From Cardiocondyla obscurior (lineage: Eukaryota > Arthropoda > Insecta > Hymenoptera > Formicidae), in the NCBI RefSeq assembly GCF_019399895.1, contig NC_091865.1, forward strand, positions 13,025,001 through 13,089,000: 64,000 bases of DNA, in the 5' to 3' direction. This document shows, one piece after another, positions 23,164 through 35,460 of this stretch; positions within the stretch are counted from its first letter, which is position 1; each line of letters opens with the position of its first letter. The position numbers and the translations under genes are program-made. A model generated the notes under the pieces. The model worked only from the letters and a program-made list of their open reading frames with translations, had not been told where the DNA came from and did no database searches.

Positions 23164-23879
23164 CTGTAAAAAAAATTTTATTTGTAATTTTTTTATTTTT
23201 AATTACATTACAGCTATAACAAATTTTTGTTAGTTAGGTATTTAATAAAAAAAAAAAAGTAGGAATAAATAAAAATTACATGCTAAAATAAAAATAATAT
23301 GCAAACAAGAATATGTATAAAAATAAAAACATCTAACCTAAAATTAAACTACTTTGCAATATGTCATTTACATTCACAATTTAGTGACAATTTTCTTTTA
23401 TCTGAGTATAAACATTAAATATAATTTTTAAAGCACCACAAGTGTTTTATACATATTCCATAAAAACAAGAATTATATTTCTTTTAATTAATTAATTTCA
23501 TAAAAAATTTAATTTTTCTTATACCTTATACTATTGCTATTTCAAATTAAAATGTACAAAAAAAAAAAAAATTATTATTTAAGATAATAAAAGTCAACCT
23601 TACATTTATATAATTCATATATATAACATCAGTAGAATAGCCACAGGTTCTTAAATCATCACTTTGTCAGTATACTCAAAATACCAGCAAAAAAAAAAAA
23701 AGAATCCTGTAAAAATTAATTCCTTACATTTTCATAAAAATTTCCACACAAATTCGCATAAAATAACCAATCGTTATACAGAAAAGTAATGTAATCAGCT
23801 GACGCGCATGAAATCGGAATTTCAAGCATCATAGCAAAATCACACGTCGTATAATACGGCATGACATTCACATGTATAC
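23164..23879. other. AT-rich putative 5' UTR intron of Nipped-B
   Basis: An AT-rich stretch with many A runs (about 23250, 23560 and 23690) and no coding potential. It lies between the putative UTR exon and the CpG-rich promoter segment, as expected for an intron of the Nipped-B 5' UTR. Confidence 0.4.
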
Positions 23880-24870
23880 TACCTCTGCCACGAGTATATC
23901 GACGTTAACAATCCATTAAGCAGCACAGGGTTATATTCTTTTACCTCTGAATGAACGTCTACCATCCAACGTCGTTCATCACCGTACTCTCGAAGTAACC
24001 ACGCGAGCAGCGTACAACAACACAGAGCGAGCGGTGGGGACACAGGGGGCGGTGAGGGGAGGGGAAGCACGAGATCCTCCTGCGGACGATGAACGTTGAA
24101 CTCTGGTGAGCAAGCGAGAGAGAGAGAGATAGAAAAAGAATTAACGTCGCAGGACTACCCGCGCGGAATCACCGCGGGTCGCGTGGTCGCGTGGTGACGC
24201 GCGGCCGCGACAGTTCTGCTTCGCCCGCCTCCGCTTACCCGGGACTATTTACGTCGCCGTCCACTCCGTCCGCTTGTCCGCGGCTGGTTTTGGCGGGAGG
24301 CCGGGCGCCGTATCGGCGGCTCCGGCGTCGCTTGTGGCGTCGCCGGCGTACCCCGATCACGTCGTGGCGGCCGGCGGCAGGTCGCGGGGCACACCGCGGT
24401 CAGCACCTTCGTCCGGGGGATGCCCGCTAGATTGTCATCCGCGGGGGCCCCGCTCCGCAGTTTGGCCTACTTGGTTGTGGACGCGCTACCACGTCTCGGC
24501 CACGGCCGGACGCGGCTGCAACTCGTGATCACGACACTGCCGTCACACACGTCACGCGCAACACCGCATGAACATCACCCCGTCGCAGGCGCCGCGTCGC
24601 CGCGTAAAACCGTATTTATAGTGAGAATGCGAAGAAAACAGACACAAAGGCGTCCATTTTGCTCTGTCGCGAGCGAGCGGAAGTGGCGTAGTATTGGGAT
24701 ATCGCATCGGCCCGAGACGCAAGCTGTTACCGGCGCGAGGCGTTACGCGGCGTTGCGGCGGCTTGGACCGCGTTTGCATGTGCGGGCTGCGGAAACGAGC
24801 GGAGAAAGAGGCTGTTTGTGGCGGAAAGAAGCCATGCGCAAATTGGAAGGTAGTTGGTAAAGGTTTCTAC
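23880..24870. promoter_or_regulatory. CpG-rich probable promoter and first exon of Nipped-B, possibly bidirectional
   Basis: About 1 kb of very CpG-dense sequence sits between AT-rich flanks, immediately upstream of Nipped-B. On the minus strand, donor-like sites lie at about 23945 (GAG then GTAAAA) and 23883 (GAG then GTAGTA), fitting a non-coding first exon. A G-quadruplex-type motif lies at 24036-24064 on the plus strand. Open frames here are compositional and were not called. No plus-strand gene follows within 17 kb, so plus-strand output would be a non-coding transcript. Confidence 0.55.
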
Positions 24871-25254
24871 GCAAGGTAGCACTTTGTGTGCAAGGATTCA
24901 ACATAATATGACTTTTTTAGATATTATATTTGGTTTTATCAACAGCTCAAAATACCTTTCTCCGATTTATATTATATACTCGTTCTTATTCGCAACTATA
25001 TTATTTCTAAGAGTCTGTAATTACGCTCAGCAGTCAAGTTGATAATTATTTGGTTAGAAATCTAAGCACAGTTAACCAGAATTGACGGAAACGTTGGGAT
25101 GTCATTTATAATTTATAAAACGATGTAAAATAAAAAAAGGAATCGTAGGACGTAACATAAGTAAATATTAGTGATAAAAATATTATATTAAACCTACATT
25201 ATATTTACATAAAATTTTTTATACAGTAATTTTATATAACAATTTAATGTACTG
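24871..25254. other. AT-rich spacer containing the FAN 3' end
   Basis: No gene is seen. The FAN (minus-strand) transcript must terminate here. I see no perfect AATAAA on its strand close to the stop, only variant signals. Confidence 0.4.
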
Positions 25255-28200
25255 TCAATGATTGTGACATTCCCACACGATAACTTTTCTGTCTTTCCCA
25301 CCTGTTATGATGAAATTATTTTCAGTGCTTACAGCTAAAGCGCAAAGCGGTCCTGAAAAGTTATAATTGTAAATAATTTATTGTATATAAATTTTATTAT
25401 AAAATATAGGAGAAAGTGTATTTCTCTAACACAATTTAATAATGGGTTATAACTTTTAATATATTAATTTTTAATAAAAAAAATTTTACTATAAATAACA
25501 TTATTTTAAGTAAATATATCGTTTTTTAAAAAAAAGTTAATTTGAAAAAAATAGCAATTTTACCATCATGACAATGTATATGTGGAATGAACACAGCTTC
25601 TTGATGATTCCATATGTTAAGGTTTCCACTGTTATCACCTATCAGTAAAAACGTTTTAATCCATGTTAATGTCAATGGTTCACTTTCTAAATTAACAGAA
25701 TATATCTGTGTACTTGTTCGAACATCAGTTATATTTAATAATTTATCTTCTGCACATGATATTATACTGCTACATTGTTCATCAAATATAATCGCGTTTA
25801 CTCTACATGTATGACCTGTAGATAATAAAAGACATCATTAGATATTAATAATATACTTAATTAATAATATACTGACAAAGTGTAATTGTTAAATTATAAA
25901 GTTGTACATTTGCATCAAATTAAGAACTGTAGGCTAAGTTTAGAAATAAATGGTTTTAATTTTTTTTAAGTTAAAAAATTTTTTTTAGGTTTTAAGTTTT
26001 TAAGTTTAGTTTAATTTAGTAAAAAAATTGGAATCGGTAGGATAAGACGTAGAGAGGCTTCAATATTGTGATAGTTTGTAACCGAGTGAAATAAAAACTT
26101 AATCTATGTAATTACCTTTAATAGAAGACTGTAAATGGTAATTGGTCATGTTCCATAAACACAATTCACCATCTTCTGTACCAGATGTTAACATACTGTC
26201 GTCTCTATAATCAATATAAAAATTTCGATTCAACAGAAACGAATAACTAAATAAATACGTTATTATTATTAGCAGAAATTAATTTACTATTAAAAATGTA
26301 CCTCTAATTTTTTTATAGTATTTATTACACTACAATGTAATAAAAACTACACTTTACCTTGACATGCTAATGCAAGTTACTTTGGAATCGTGATCTAATT
26401 GCGCGATAAAGCATTCAGCAGGTTTAATTTTTAATCCCGAAGTGTACTCGTGCCAAACTTTCACAGTACAATCCCACGATCCAGATATAATTACTCGATG
26501 AGTACTGCTCCATGTTAAACACGATACAGCGTCTTCATGTCCTTGTAAAACGTCTATTATTCGACCAAATTCAATGTCATAAAATATCCTAAAAATGCAA
26601 AATATTAAATTTTTCCAAAAACATATAGAATTACTTCGCATACATATAAAAAATTTGCACATAGCTCTGAACACATAAAAAAATTCATACATTACGTATT
26701 TAAAATTCACAAAAATGTACATATAATTTTCATATAAAAAAACTTGTCAACTCCTATTGTAGTTGTATATAGAAACTGAACATTTGTATTTACAAAGTAT
26801 TGTCCCATGATCCTGCCACAAGAATATTACGTTGCGATAGTGTGTAATACGAGATACAAGATGACAGTGATAGTGAGGATAAGATGACACTGCGTGTCAA
26901 TTTCTTCTCATTTATGTTATATAATTTAAGTGTTCCATCTTGCCCCACTGATATAATCTCATTACTCGTTGTATTCTTTTGTATGATACTAGTGACACTG
27001 TCTTTATGTGCTTGAAACATTACTAATTCGGTGAAATTTATTGACTTTTCTTTTATACACGAATTTCCTAAAAAATTAAAAATATTTAATAATGCATACC
27101 CATATATATAAACATTTTTATATAAATAATTAGTGTGTAAGACAATACTTGAAGTTAATTCTGGCAAAGTATTTAACAAAGTTTCGCTGTATAATAAATT
27201 TGGAGCTGATGTTAAACGTTTAGGATGAGGCAGAGTGAAGACTTGTTTTGGTATCTGACCAAACTCCATAATTTGCACTTCAAGTCCATGTCTATCATTT
27301 ATATCTCGTATAGTGTCTAAATCTACAGCTCCTTCATAACATAGATGGAAGAATACTGCATAAACAAAAATCCATTAAAAAAATTTTTTTTTAGACGATT
27401 ACAATAGGCGTTAGATGACTGTACTAATCAACTAAAAAGTGCTCTCGACGGAAGTACACAGAACTCCGCATGACGTGCACCTAATGTTAAATAAAAATAC
27501 TTTTTATAAAGATAAAGTCATTTTATAGGAAAAAAAAGTTTTTATCAATACCGGTAAATAGTATATATATAAACGTAAAAAGATAAAGTATATTTCTTAC
27601 TGTTATCAGCCTTGTCAGCTTCAACTCCTCTTTGTTTATATCCAAAAATTAAATCAATCCAATGATGAAGATTTTGAGAAACATAATCGCTTTCTAAAGC
27701 ATTTCTGAATTGTTGTATAAAATCTGCAGGTCCTAAAGTATATAACAATTAATCTTTGAAATATTAATAAAGCATAATAATTATTGGTATTATAAATATA
27801 AAATAAAAATATTGTATTATTTCTTTTGCCTACACTTTTTGATGTCTACCTTTTGCCCACGGAGGTAGTTGTACATCGCCTATTTTTGTACCGTCGTATC
27901 GATAGCCAAAGTCAATACCATAACTATTTACAAGAAAGTCACCACCGTTGCTTGTGTCATAAAACTCCGGTATCAGTTCTTTAAAGTCAGACATGTTCAC
28001 CAAAACATTTTTCCACACGTCGGCTATACTGTTAAGTGTTTTTGTTGTTAAAAGTAAAATATAAAAATTGTTTCTGCATATTTGACAGAGTAATATTTAA
28101 CGAATTTCTCTTATTATTTGTCTTTTTTTTAAGAAATAAATATATAATGTATTTTCCGTAAATTGTAGCATTTTTGAGCATATTTTTTTCTTTATATATG

Positions 28201-30630
28201 CGTAAATAAAAGTTACAATTTGTTTGTACTTTAATAATTTTATAATATATTCTATTAAAATAAATAAATATATAAAATTAAAAATATACGTTTGTATATA
28301 CCTATTGAACATTCTATCTGGATGATCAAATCTTCCATTTTGAAGACAAAGCATATATTGAGGATATTTTCGTACTAAGTAAAATAGTACAAAACCCGGT
28401 GCACTATAATGAGAACCATATAAAAACTTCGGATCAGACATTTCTGAATATCGTTCCTACAATACAAATATATGAAAAAGGTGTTGAGTTTTTTGTATAT
28501 AGTCTACAAAAGATATGACTAAAGTATAAATATAATAGAATATAATGGAATAAAAATTTAATATCATTATTTAATATCATTTACTTTAGATTCTTTTAAT
28601 TTAAAAAATGGATACAAACGTTAAAAGTACAATAATGATTTATATATAAATTGTTTAATAAAAATCTAATGTATACATACCTTTAATCTTTCTAGACGAG
28701 TAGGATTTAACGCGCCAATAGGTTTTGAAAGATCTCTATAAACGTTAATGTCGTTTAAATCCAATATTTTAGAAGTATAGTCTTGTATAATCCAAGGCAA
28801 CACGGGATATTGCGTCAAATCATGAAAAGTTCTATCTGCTAAACTAAAACAATAGAACAATTTAACACATTTTTTTAATTTAACACTCATAATTTATTTT
28901 ATTATAATTTTAAATCCTTAATAATTACCTATTAATATATAAAATATAATCGTAATTTGACAAATATCCATTTTGCCATCTCATTGTCATTTGATTTTGT
29001 GGTACAGTTTCGAGAGATACCACAGATTGTTTAAGTAAATTTTCATATAATTTATCTCTACCATCTTGATTTTGAAATGACAAAAATAAATGTTCCATTT
29101 TAGCATCAGTTTGTCGCATCCATTTAATTTCAAGACCCTGTAAATAGATTATTACCTCTCTTTATAATGAATCCTATGAAATATAATATGCTATAAATAA
29201 ACATAAAAAAATTATAAAATATTTACCACTTGTCGCAATAAAAATCTTCTTTTTATAATATGGTGTATGTCTTTTAATTGGATCTTTAAAACAGGATGCT
29301 AAAAAACAAACATCTATAAATAACATATAACATGCTTATAACAAGTAATTATAATTAAAATTTTGCTTTCTTTGACATAATATAAAACTATATTAATCAT
29401 ACCTGATCCATATTATTATAAGGTTGAAAGTAGATTCTCGAGTTGGTCAATAATACTCTGCCTGGATTTATTACAAGAGGTAATACTTTGTTTGCCTGTG
29501 TCTCCAAAACTACTTGTTCATACAGATCCTCCAACCATGATGTGTCAAAAGATACACGTGATTGTCTAGAGTGTACAATAGCCATAATCTTAAAAATTAA
29601 AGAAGCATTTGTAATTAATATAATTTAAATTCTTTTAATCAATATAATTGTCTGAGCATATCTAATAAACAAAAGAATATTACCATTGCATTTTGTTCTA
29701 CTGTTACTAAACTTGCTGCTCTATGCAACTGTAAAATTTGTGAAAGGCAATCTTCTACTTTTGCATAATTAAAACAAAAATGAAATGTGGTATTTTCATG
29801 TACAAATTTGTATGGTGCTAATATATTTTTCTCTAGCATTTCCACATGTTGCTTACATTCTATTGACATCATATTACTGAAACAAGCAGTAATTAGAGTA
29901 TACAACAATAAAATCATTAATGTTTTCTCAATCTTATATACTTTTTCTTATCTGCTGTATTTATAGTTATAAAAATATTATATAAATATTAATGTGTGTG
30001 TGTATATATACACACATATTGGATATCTTAATATTTATACAACTATACATTGAATACACCTACCTCACTGCATCATTATCCAATTTGCATTGCTCAATTG
30101 ATATAGTTTCTTTGAGTTGAATTTTAATAAGTGGTTGGTTAATATCTTTGTTTACAAATACTAAAGATTTGGAACATAATTTTAATCTCCCATCCATCCA
30201 CTCTTCATCTCTAGAAAGTAGAATCTCTAATTTTTTCATCTGAACACTATAATCTTCGAAAAATATTTCTCCTGGTTCCAAAAGAAGCATTGTAAATCTG
30301 TAAATAAGTTCAAATATATAAGACATAAAATAGAGAAAATTAAAATAATCAGTATTATTTAAGAAACATTTTTTAAATAGATGCAAGAACTAGTCAACCG
30401 AAATAAGTATTAAGACAAAGAAATAATATACGTACGCTAATCAGAGAAATTTTAACCTTAAAGGTAAAATTTAATGATAAAACCATATACTCTACAAATT
30501 CTATTTTTTACGTACGAGACATTTTTAATATAAAAATATAAATGTCATAAGTTTTAAACGAATAACACAAGAGTGTTCTAACAAATTCTAATAAAATAAA
30601 AAAATTAATGCTGTACCTTTCCTTCTCCAT
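25255..30630 (-). CDS. Nsmaf: Protein FAN (NSMAF): BEACH and WD40 scaffold protein
   Basis: Sixteen coding exons, minus-strand order: 30617-30630, 30064-30297, 29684-29876, 29403-29588, 29227-29298, 28929-29137, 28681-28843, 28302-28456, 27850-28028, 27601-27732, 27149-27355, 26794-27067, 26358-26588, 26116-26204, 25564-25815 and 25255-25352. They give 895 residues (human 917). The start MEKERFTMLLLEPGEIFFE matches FAN's ERFSLLLLNLEEYYFE. A GRAM/PH-like part fills about residues 1-280. The BEACH domain follows (about 290-560) with LPWIIQDY, FKELIPEFY and WIDLIFGYKQ. The C-terminal third is WD40 repeats (about 610-895), each with GxDxxxxx(V/L)W-like ends, closing on TGGKDRKVIVW. Vertebrate FAN couples the TNF receptor to neutral sphingomyelinase and acts on membrane traffic; the insect role is inferred. 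The first coding exon is only 14 bases. The intron at 27068-27148 is 81 bases with no stop. Confidence 0.93.
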
Positions 30631-31452
30631 TGTTGTATGAATAAATCGAGTAAACAATACATATGTTATAATAAAATAATTAATATGTAATAAACTTCTG
30701 GTAAGTGCAATAAGAAAAATTAATAATGAACTTTATATATATAAATATACATATATGTATATTTTATATATATATATGTATACAAATACATATAAATATT
30801 TGTTAATTCTAACCAAACATTTAATTCAACCAACGAAGAAGAGTAGCACTTAATTACACCGTGTGGAATGGAACTATTGGAACTGCGCCTCTTCCTCGAA
30901 AGAAAACGGCTGACAGAACGACACATGCGCATATGTAATTATATTAAATTATACACGGTGTCCGGTTTTTTATATCACTCTCGAAAACTGTGGGTAGGTA
31001 ATAATAATTCAAGACAAAAATTCATGTACAGTTTTATAAAATTATCGACCGTTATTGAAAAAAAAAATTAAGATATTTAAACGTAAGAACGACAAAAAAA
31101 CTGCGAGTGAATGAGCGCGACAGTATTCCACTCGTCGCGTGCTCTCGATGACTCCGCCTATTCCCTTCGAATACTCGCCCGCCGCCTGTCGTCCGCTCAC
31201 TCACAATCAGCCCACAGCTTCCTCGTCGTTCTTATGCCTAAATTATATGTAATGAGTTATTTCATAAATTATTTTCTATATATGGTAAAATTATTATTCC
31301 AAATACTATATCTAAATGCATTATAGTATGTAATGATAATAATAATGTTTTAATGATGCTCTTATATTAATTGGTACAATAACAAATATTTGTATGGAGT
31401 TAGCAACCCAAGCAATTTTTGGTCTAGCATAATTTAAAGCGAAAATTTCCAG
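30631..31452. promoter_or_regulatory. FAN promoter/5' region and USP14 3' UTR
   Basis: This interval separates the FAN start from the USP14 stop (same strand). A TA-rich stretch lies at 30720-30800. A diverged dispersed repeat is at about 30951-31020. A CpG-rich patch at 31105-31235 is the likely FAN promoter. The part next to USP14 is AT-rich, with an ATTAAA-type signal on the minus strand at about 31351. The frames here are not protein-like. Confidence 0.45.
30951..31020 (+). repeat. Diverged copy of a dispersed ACAGGGTGTC-type repeat
   Basis: The segment starts TATACACGGTGTCC, then after about 25 bases has GGGTAGGTA, then AAGACAAAAA. The same order of blocks occurs at 39487 and 56312. This is the weakest of the three copies. 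It lies upstream of FAN. Confidence 0.35.
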
Positions 31453-33592
31453 TTAAGCGTCAGTATTGTTTGTATCAACTGGATTGTCTGTTATATCCTT
31501 CACTTCCACTTCTAAAATTCTAGGACCATACAAAAGAACGTATGCACAATGCCAATCGCCGCCTCCGCTAAGTTTTAAAACTTCTTCGCTGGTAACAGGT
31601 GTAACCACATCGTCATCACACTTCATCCATGTATCACCTTTCTGTCGAATCCAAGCGACATAATGACCGCTGCTGCTAGAACGTCCTCGATGTGTTAAAA
31701 CCGCTTGTAATTTGTAATAACCACTATTATTTGACCCCAAATCTATAATTAAATTAAACTTGGTTTAACGGATTATATTTCTATAACATAAATAATTATT
31801 AAGTCACTTCTATTCTTTTACCATCTTTAAACCAGAATGGTTCTTTTTTCATTTCTTTTTTTGCGCTATCTCCTTTATCCTTAGTTTTTGTATTACAAGA
31901 CTCCTCTACTAAATTATCCTCATATTCTTTAAATTTTTCACGCATTGGTATAAGCTTGTTTTGAAGTTCAGAACTACATAACTCAAAAGCATCAAATTCT
32001 AAAGGAAATTTAACATCTTTTAAGATTTTTGCATTAATCGCTTCTTTCTCCTTGTAATAAAACCGTACAAATTGTATGGTTAAATATGCCGGTAGCCTGC
32101 TAATTTTTGACTAAAAAAGAAAATACATCTTAATATGTAAATATGTGATTATTTTATACTTATTATATACATATAATTAAGAAACTTACCGTTTTTGTAT
32201 AAGTGGCATTTCTTCCAAGAGTCGGAGACATTTTTGTAATTTGCTCTTGCATTTTATTTCTAAGCCCAAAATACATATGTTTAACATCAGTTGAAATAAA
32301 ACAACTCAACTGTAAAAATTCATCTTTTCCCACGGTAGCTGATTCATCCTCAGATTCAACACACTTCAATTCATAATCAAATATACCTCCAAAATATTGT
32401 TCAATAAATGATCTTGGTTTAGAAGCTTTACTATCTTCTGATACATCTAGGTTATTCTGCAAGTATACGTTTTCCATAATAATTTTATATATAATTCTAA
32501 TAAATAAGCAATATATTTAAAAAGTTGTAATAATAATTAAAAATGTTTATATTATGTACTTAATAACCTTTGCAGGTAATTTTTGTTGTAACATTCTAAT
32601 TAATTCTGTCCAACATTCATTTGCATCTTGTTGCTGAAATACACCCTGTTCTGTTTTTTCTGCAAATCTTGGAAAAGCCAAATGTAACATTTGAAGCAAA
32701 ACAAGAGGTGCTCTAGCTGTTCCCTTGTCCATGTTGTCATATAGGTCTCTCAATGATGCAGTTATACTTTGAGCAGTTATTGATAAACTTGCACCTGTAG
32801 TCCAACCTCCTGAGAAAACCTTCAGGGCTTCTCGTAATTCTGGTACAGTTTTTAAACATTGCACAGTTGCATTTAGATAACATGTATTGCCAAGATTAAG
32901 TAAACCAGATGGTAAATCTAAAGCAGTAGCCAATTCAGCTTCATTCATATCTTCCAAGAATACTGGCTTTTCTATTGGTTCTACAGGTACATCTTCTTCT
33001 TTAGAACCCATCATAAGTATTGTAACACCCTAACAGAATCAATAATCAATTACAAATCTTTTAAATATTATATGAAAAATTAATCAAACTAATTAGAATA
33101 TATATTTATTATTACATCTTTCAGTTTTAGATTTCCCCAATCATCATCTTTGAGAGTCATTCCTTTAAGCATAACTTTTTGTCTTTCTGGTTGAACTCCA
33201 GTCAATGCAAAGAGTTGTGCTTTAAATAATATTGGATCCTCTTCAGTATTAACTTCTACATTAGAAAAGAGCTCTTTGCCCCATTTAACTTTAACTGAAA
33301 TATATTAATACACAAATTAGTCTAAATTAAATTACTTAAAAAAATTACTGTTATATAAATTAAGGAGTAAATTTTGTTAATTAAGATTTTATCATCTTAC
33401 TACATGTATTTCAGATTATAAAATAATCCCATAAATAATTTTTAGAATTAAACTAATTTAGATTTAATAATAACATGTTATAAGTCTAAAAACTATAATA
33501 CTACCTGTTTTGTCGATCATTTAATATGAATACGATAATTTAGGTTAGAAATATTAAAAGGTAATCAAATACGTACTTGTGTATTGAGGCAT
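31453..33592 (-). CDS. Usp14: Ubiquitin carboxyl-terminal hydrolase 14 (proteasome-associated deubiquitinase)
   Basis: Six coding exons: 33577-33592, 33116-33294, 32568-33029, 32190-32456, 31822-32110 and 31453-31742, giving 500 residues (human 494). USP14/Ubp6 binds the 26S proteasome through its N-terminal ubiquitin-like domain and removes ubiquitin from substrates. The UBL is residues 1-75 (MPQYTIKVKWGKELF, then LKDDDWGNLKLKDGV). The catalytic Cys box, LLNLGNTCYLNATVQC, places the nucleophile at Cys115. QQQDANECW follows, and the His box SSSSGHYVAW puts the general base at His431. The GGGDWHCAYVLLYGPR end is typical. All catalytic residues are present. The exon 3/4 join is the least certain: I chose an AAG/GTTATT donor at 32568 because it keeps phase and avoids a Lys/Ile-rich insert. 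A GTACAT donor slightly downstream is possible. The first coding exon is only 16 bases. Confidence 0.95.
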
Positions 33593-35460
33593 ATTTATTT
33601 GTCCTAACTGTAATTCGTCAATACGTTATACCTCGAAGGTATTGAATTAATGCAAAATATTCTTTTTTAATAACCATTAAATAAATGCAAAGTGCTAAGT
33701 CAGGTTCAAGGCGGTTACCGCGGTTACGTGTATCACGCATGTGTTAACACCACAGAGTAGTATAATATAAGGTAAGGAGACCTAACAACATAGGCGCTTC
33801 ACTAAAAAGATGGGACGATTTTTGGCCGCACTAAAGCTAGTGACTTTACTCGGCGCGCTATTTCTTTCAAATGTAAATTTGACACGTTGGTACTTATGAC
33901 ACGATCGACGCGGTCAAACTTACACAGCGTCGTCTGTGCACATTGCTGGAAAGCATCCCATGCCATATGTTCCATCAATTCATTCTTTTTGATCTTCTAA
34001 TACTTCTTGAGATTTTTCGGTGTCTTGGTGCCGGGAAACCTCGGGACTGACGAGTTTATTATCTCGTTTACTTTGAATCTCTCGGCCACTTGTATAAGAG
34101 TAACCTCGTCGGACATGCTTTCAAAAGAGAAATAAAATCATCCAGAGATATACCAATACGTATTTTATTAAATGCACTTCGAGTCACGAAGCGACTCGTT
34201 TTCTATACAGGGTTCTCACAAAATCGCTTAAAGCGTCCGACTGTTTCACTGTTGAGTATTTCTATTAATAAAATGCAAACGTCCCTCTTTTCTCTCGTCG
34301 AGGAAAAAAAATAAAAACTAATAAAAAAAAAAAAAACAGAAGGGAGAAGAAAGAAATAAGCTATCTTGTGTAAAGTCGCTACGTTCTCGCTGTTGCTCGT
34401 TCACTTGAGTTTCTATCCGACTAATGATTGACTCTCCTATATCGCGCTTAACGCATTAATTAAAAAAAAATAGAAAAAACTGATATGACGCTCGGACGCT
34501 CTTCGGGCAGTAATCTGGCGAACGACGACGTGCGGACGAGCTAAGAACTCGCGTCCTGGAGTACGCCGTCGAATCGTGTTACATTGCAATTTTATCTCTA
34601 ACGTAAACAATAGTTTAACTAGCTCAGCAGTCTCCGCAACGTCCTGTTGCACTCCTGTCGACCGGCCGCATCTAACTTAACGCGTTGCGCTCCTTAAGTT
34701 TCCCTTAGAAGATAACACCTGGTGTAACGTACAACTCGCCGGACAAATGTTTCGGTTTTTGCGAGCACGCCGGGACGAATCGCCGCGAGTGAATCACGCA
34801 ACGCTATGTAAAGCTCCTACGTGCTCGGAAATAATTTCGGAAATTTTATTTCTAGTCGGAAGGCTCGGTTTCTCTCCTCCGTGATTGCAGACTCGTCTCA
34901 GAGTAGCCTTAGTCTCTTATTGAACTAAACGTTTCGTTATTCTATTCCGAATGAGACGTCTGTCGCGCAGAGAAGAGACCCAGCAATAAGTTACTTTTAA
35001 AAGTTGGTACAAAACTTATCGCTGATACAGGCTGCGAGACTTTAAAAAAGAGCGTAACTCGCCGGATGTATGTACAATCGTGCTCGAACGTACAAACGCA
35101 TTTAATCTTGGCAACACCAACGTTCCGGCTCGTGGCGAGACGCGTGCTGCGAATCGATACAAAATTGCGCCATCACTACCATTACGTCGCAATGAAAGTT
35201 TAATATGATCGTAATAATATAATAACGACCGCAATAGCGCTAACGCCGAATGAATAAACGACGTCGTATCGCAAGGACGATCGTTTCGCAGTCCAAGTTT
35301 GTACTGGATTCGTAAGCCGCCTTTGACAGTGGGATCGATCCGTTTTGAGTCGCGTTTCTTCGAACGCGCGTTGACCGCGGGAATGTTTCACTTGTCTCGA
35401 GTCGTTAGCAAGGCATTTGTTTCACACGAAATCGGCTCACTGGCCGACCGTGATCAGTTG
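33593..35460. other. USP14 upstream region and DOLPP1 3' region, no gene seen
   Basis: About 1.9 kb. The part next to USP14 (33593-33900) should hold its promoter. From about 34,000 the sequence is mixed, with moderately CpG-rich patches (34450-34760 and 35030-35460). Minus-strand AATAAA signals at about 34845 and 34162 could end the DOLPP1 mRNA. No conserved protein was recognised. Confidence 0.45.
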
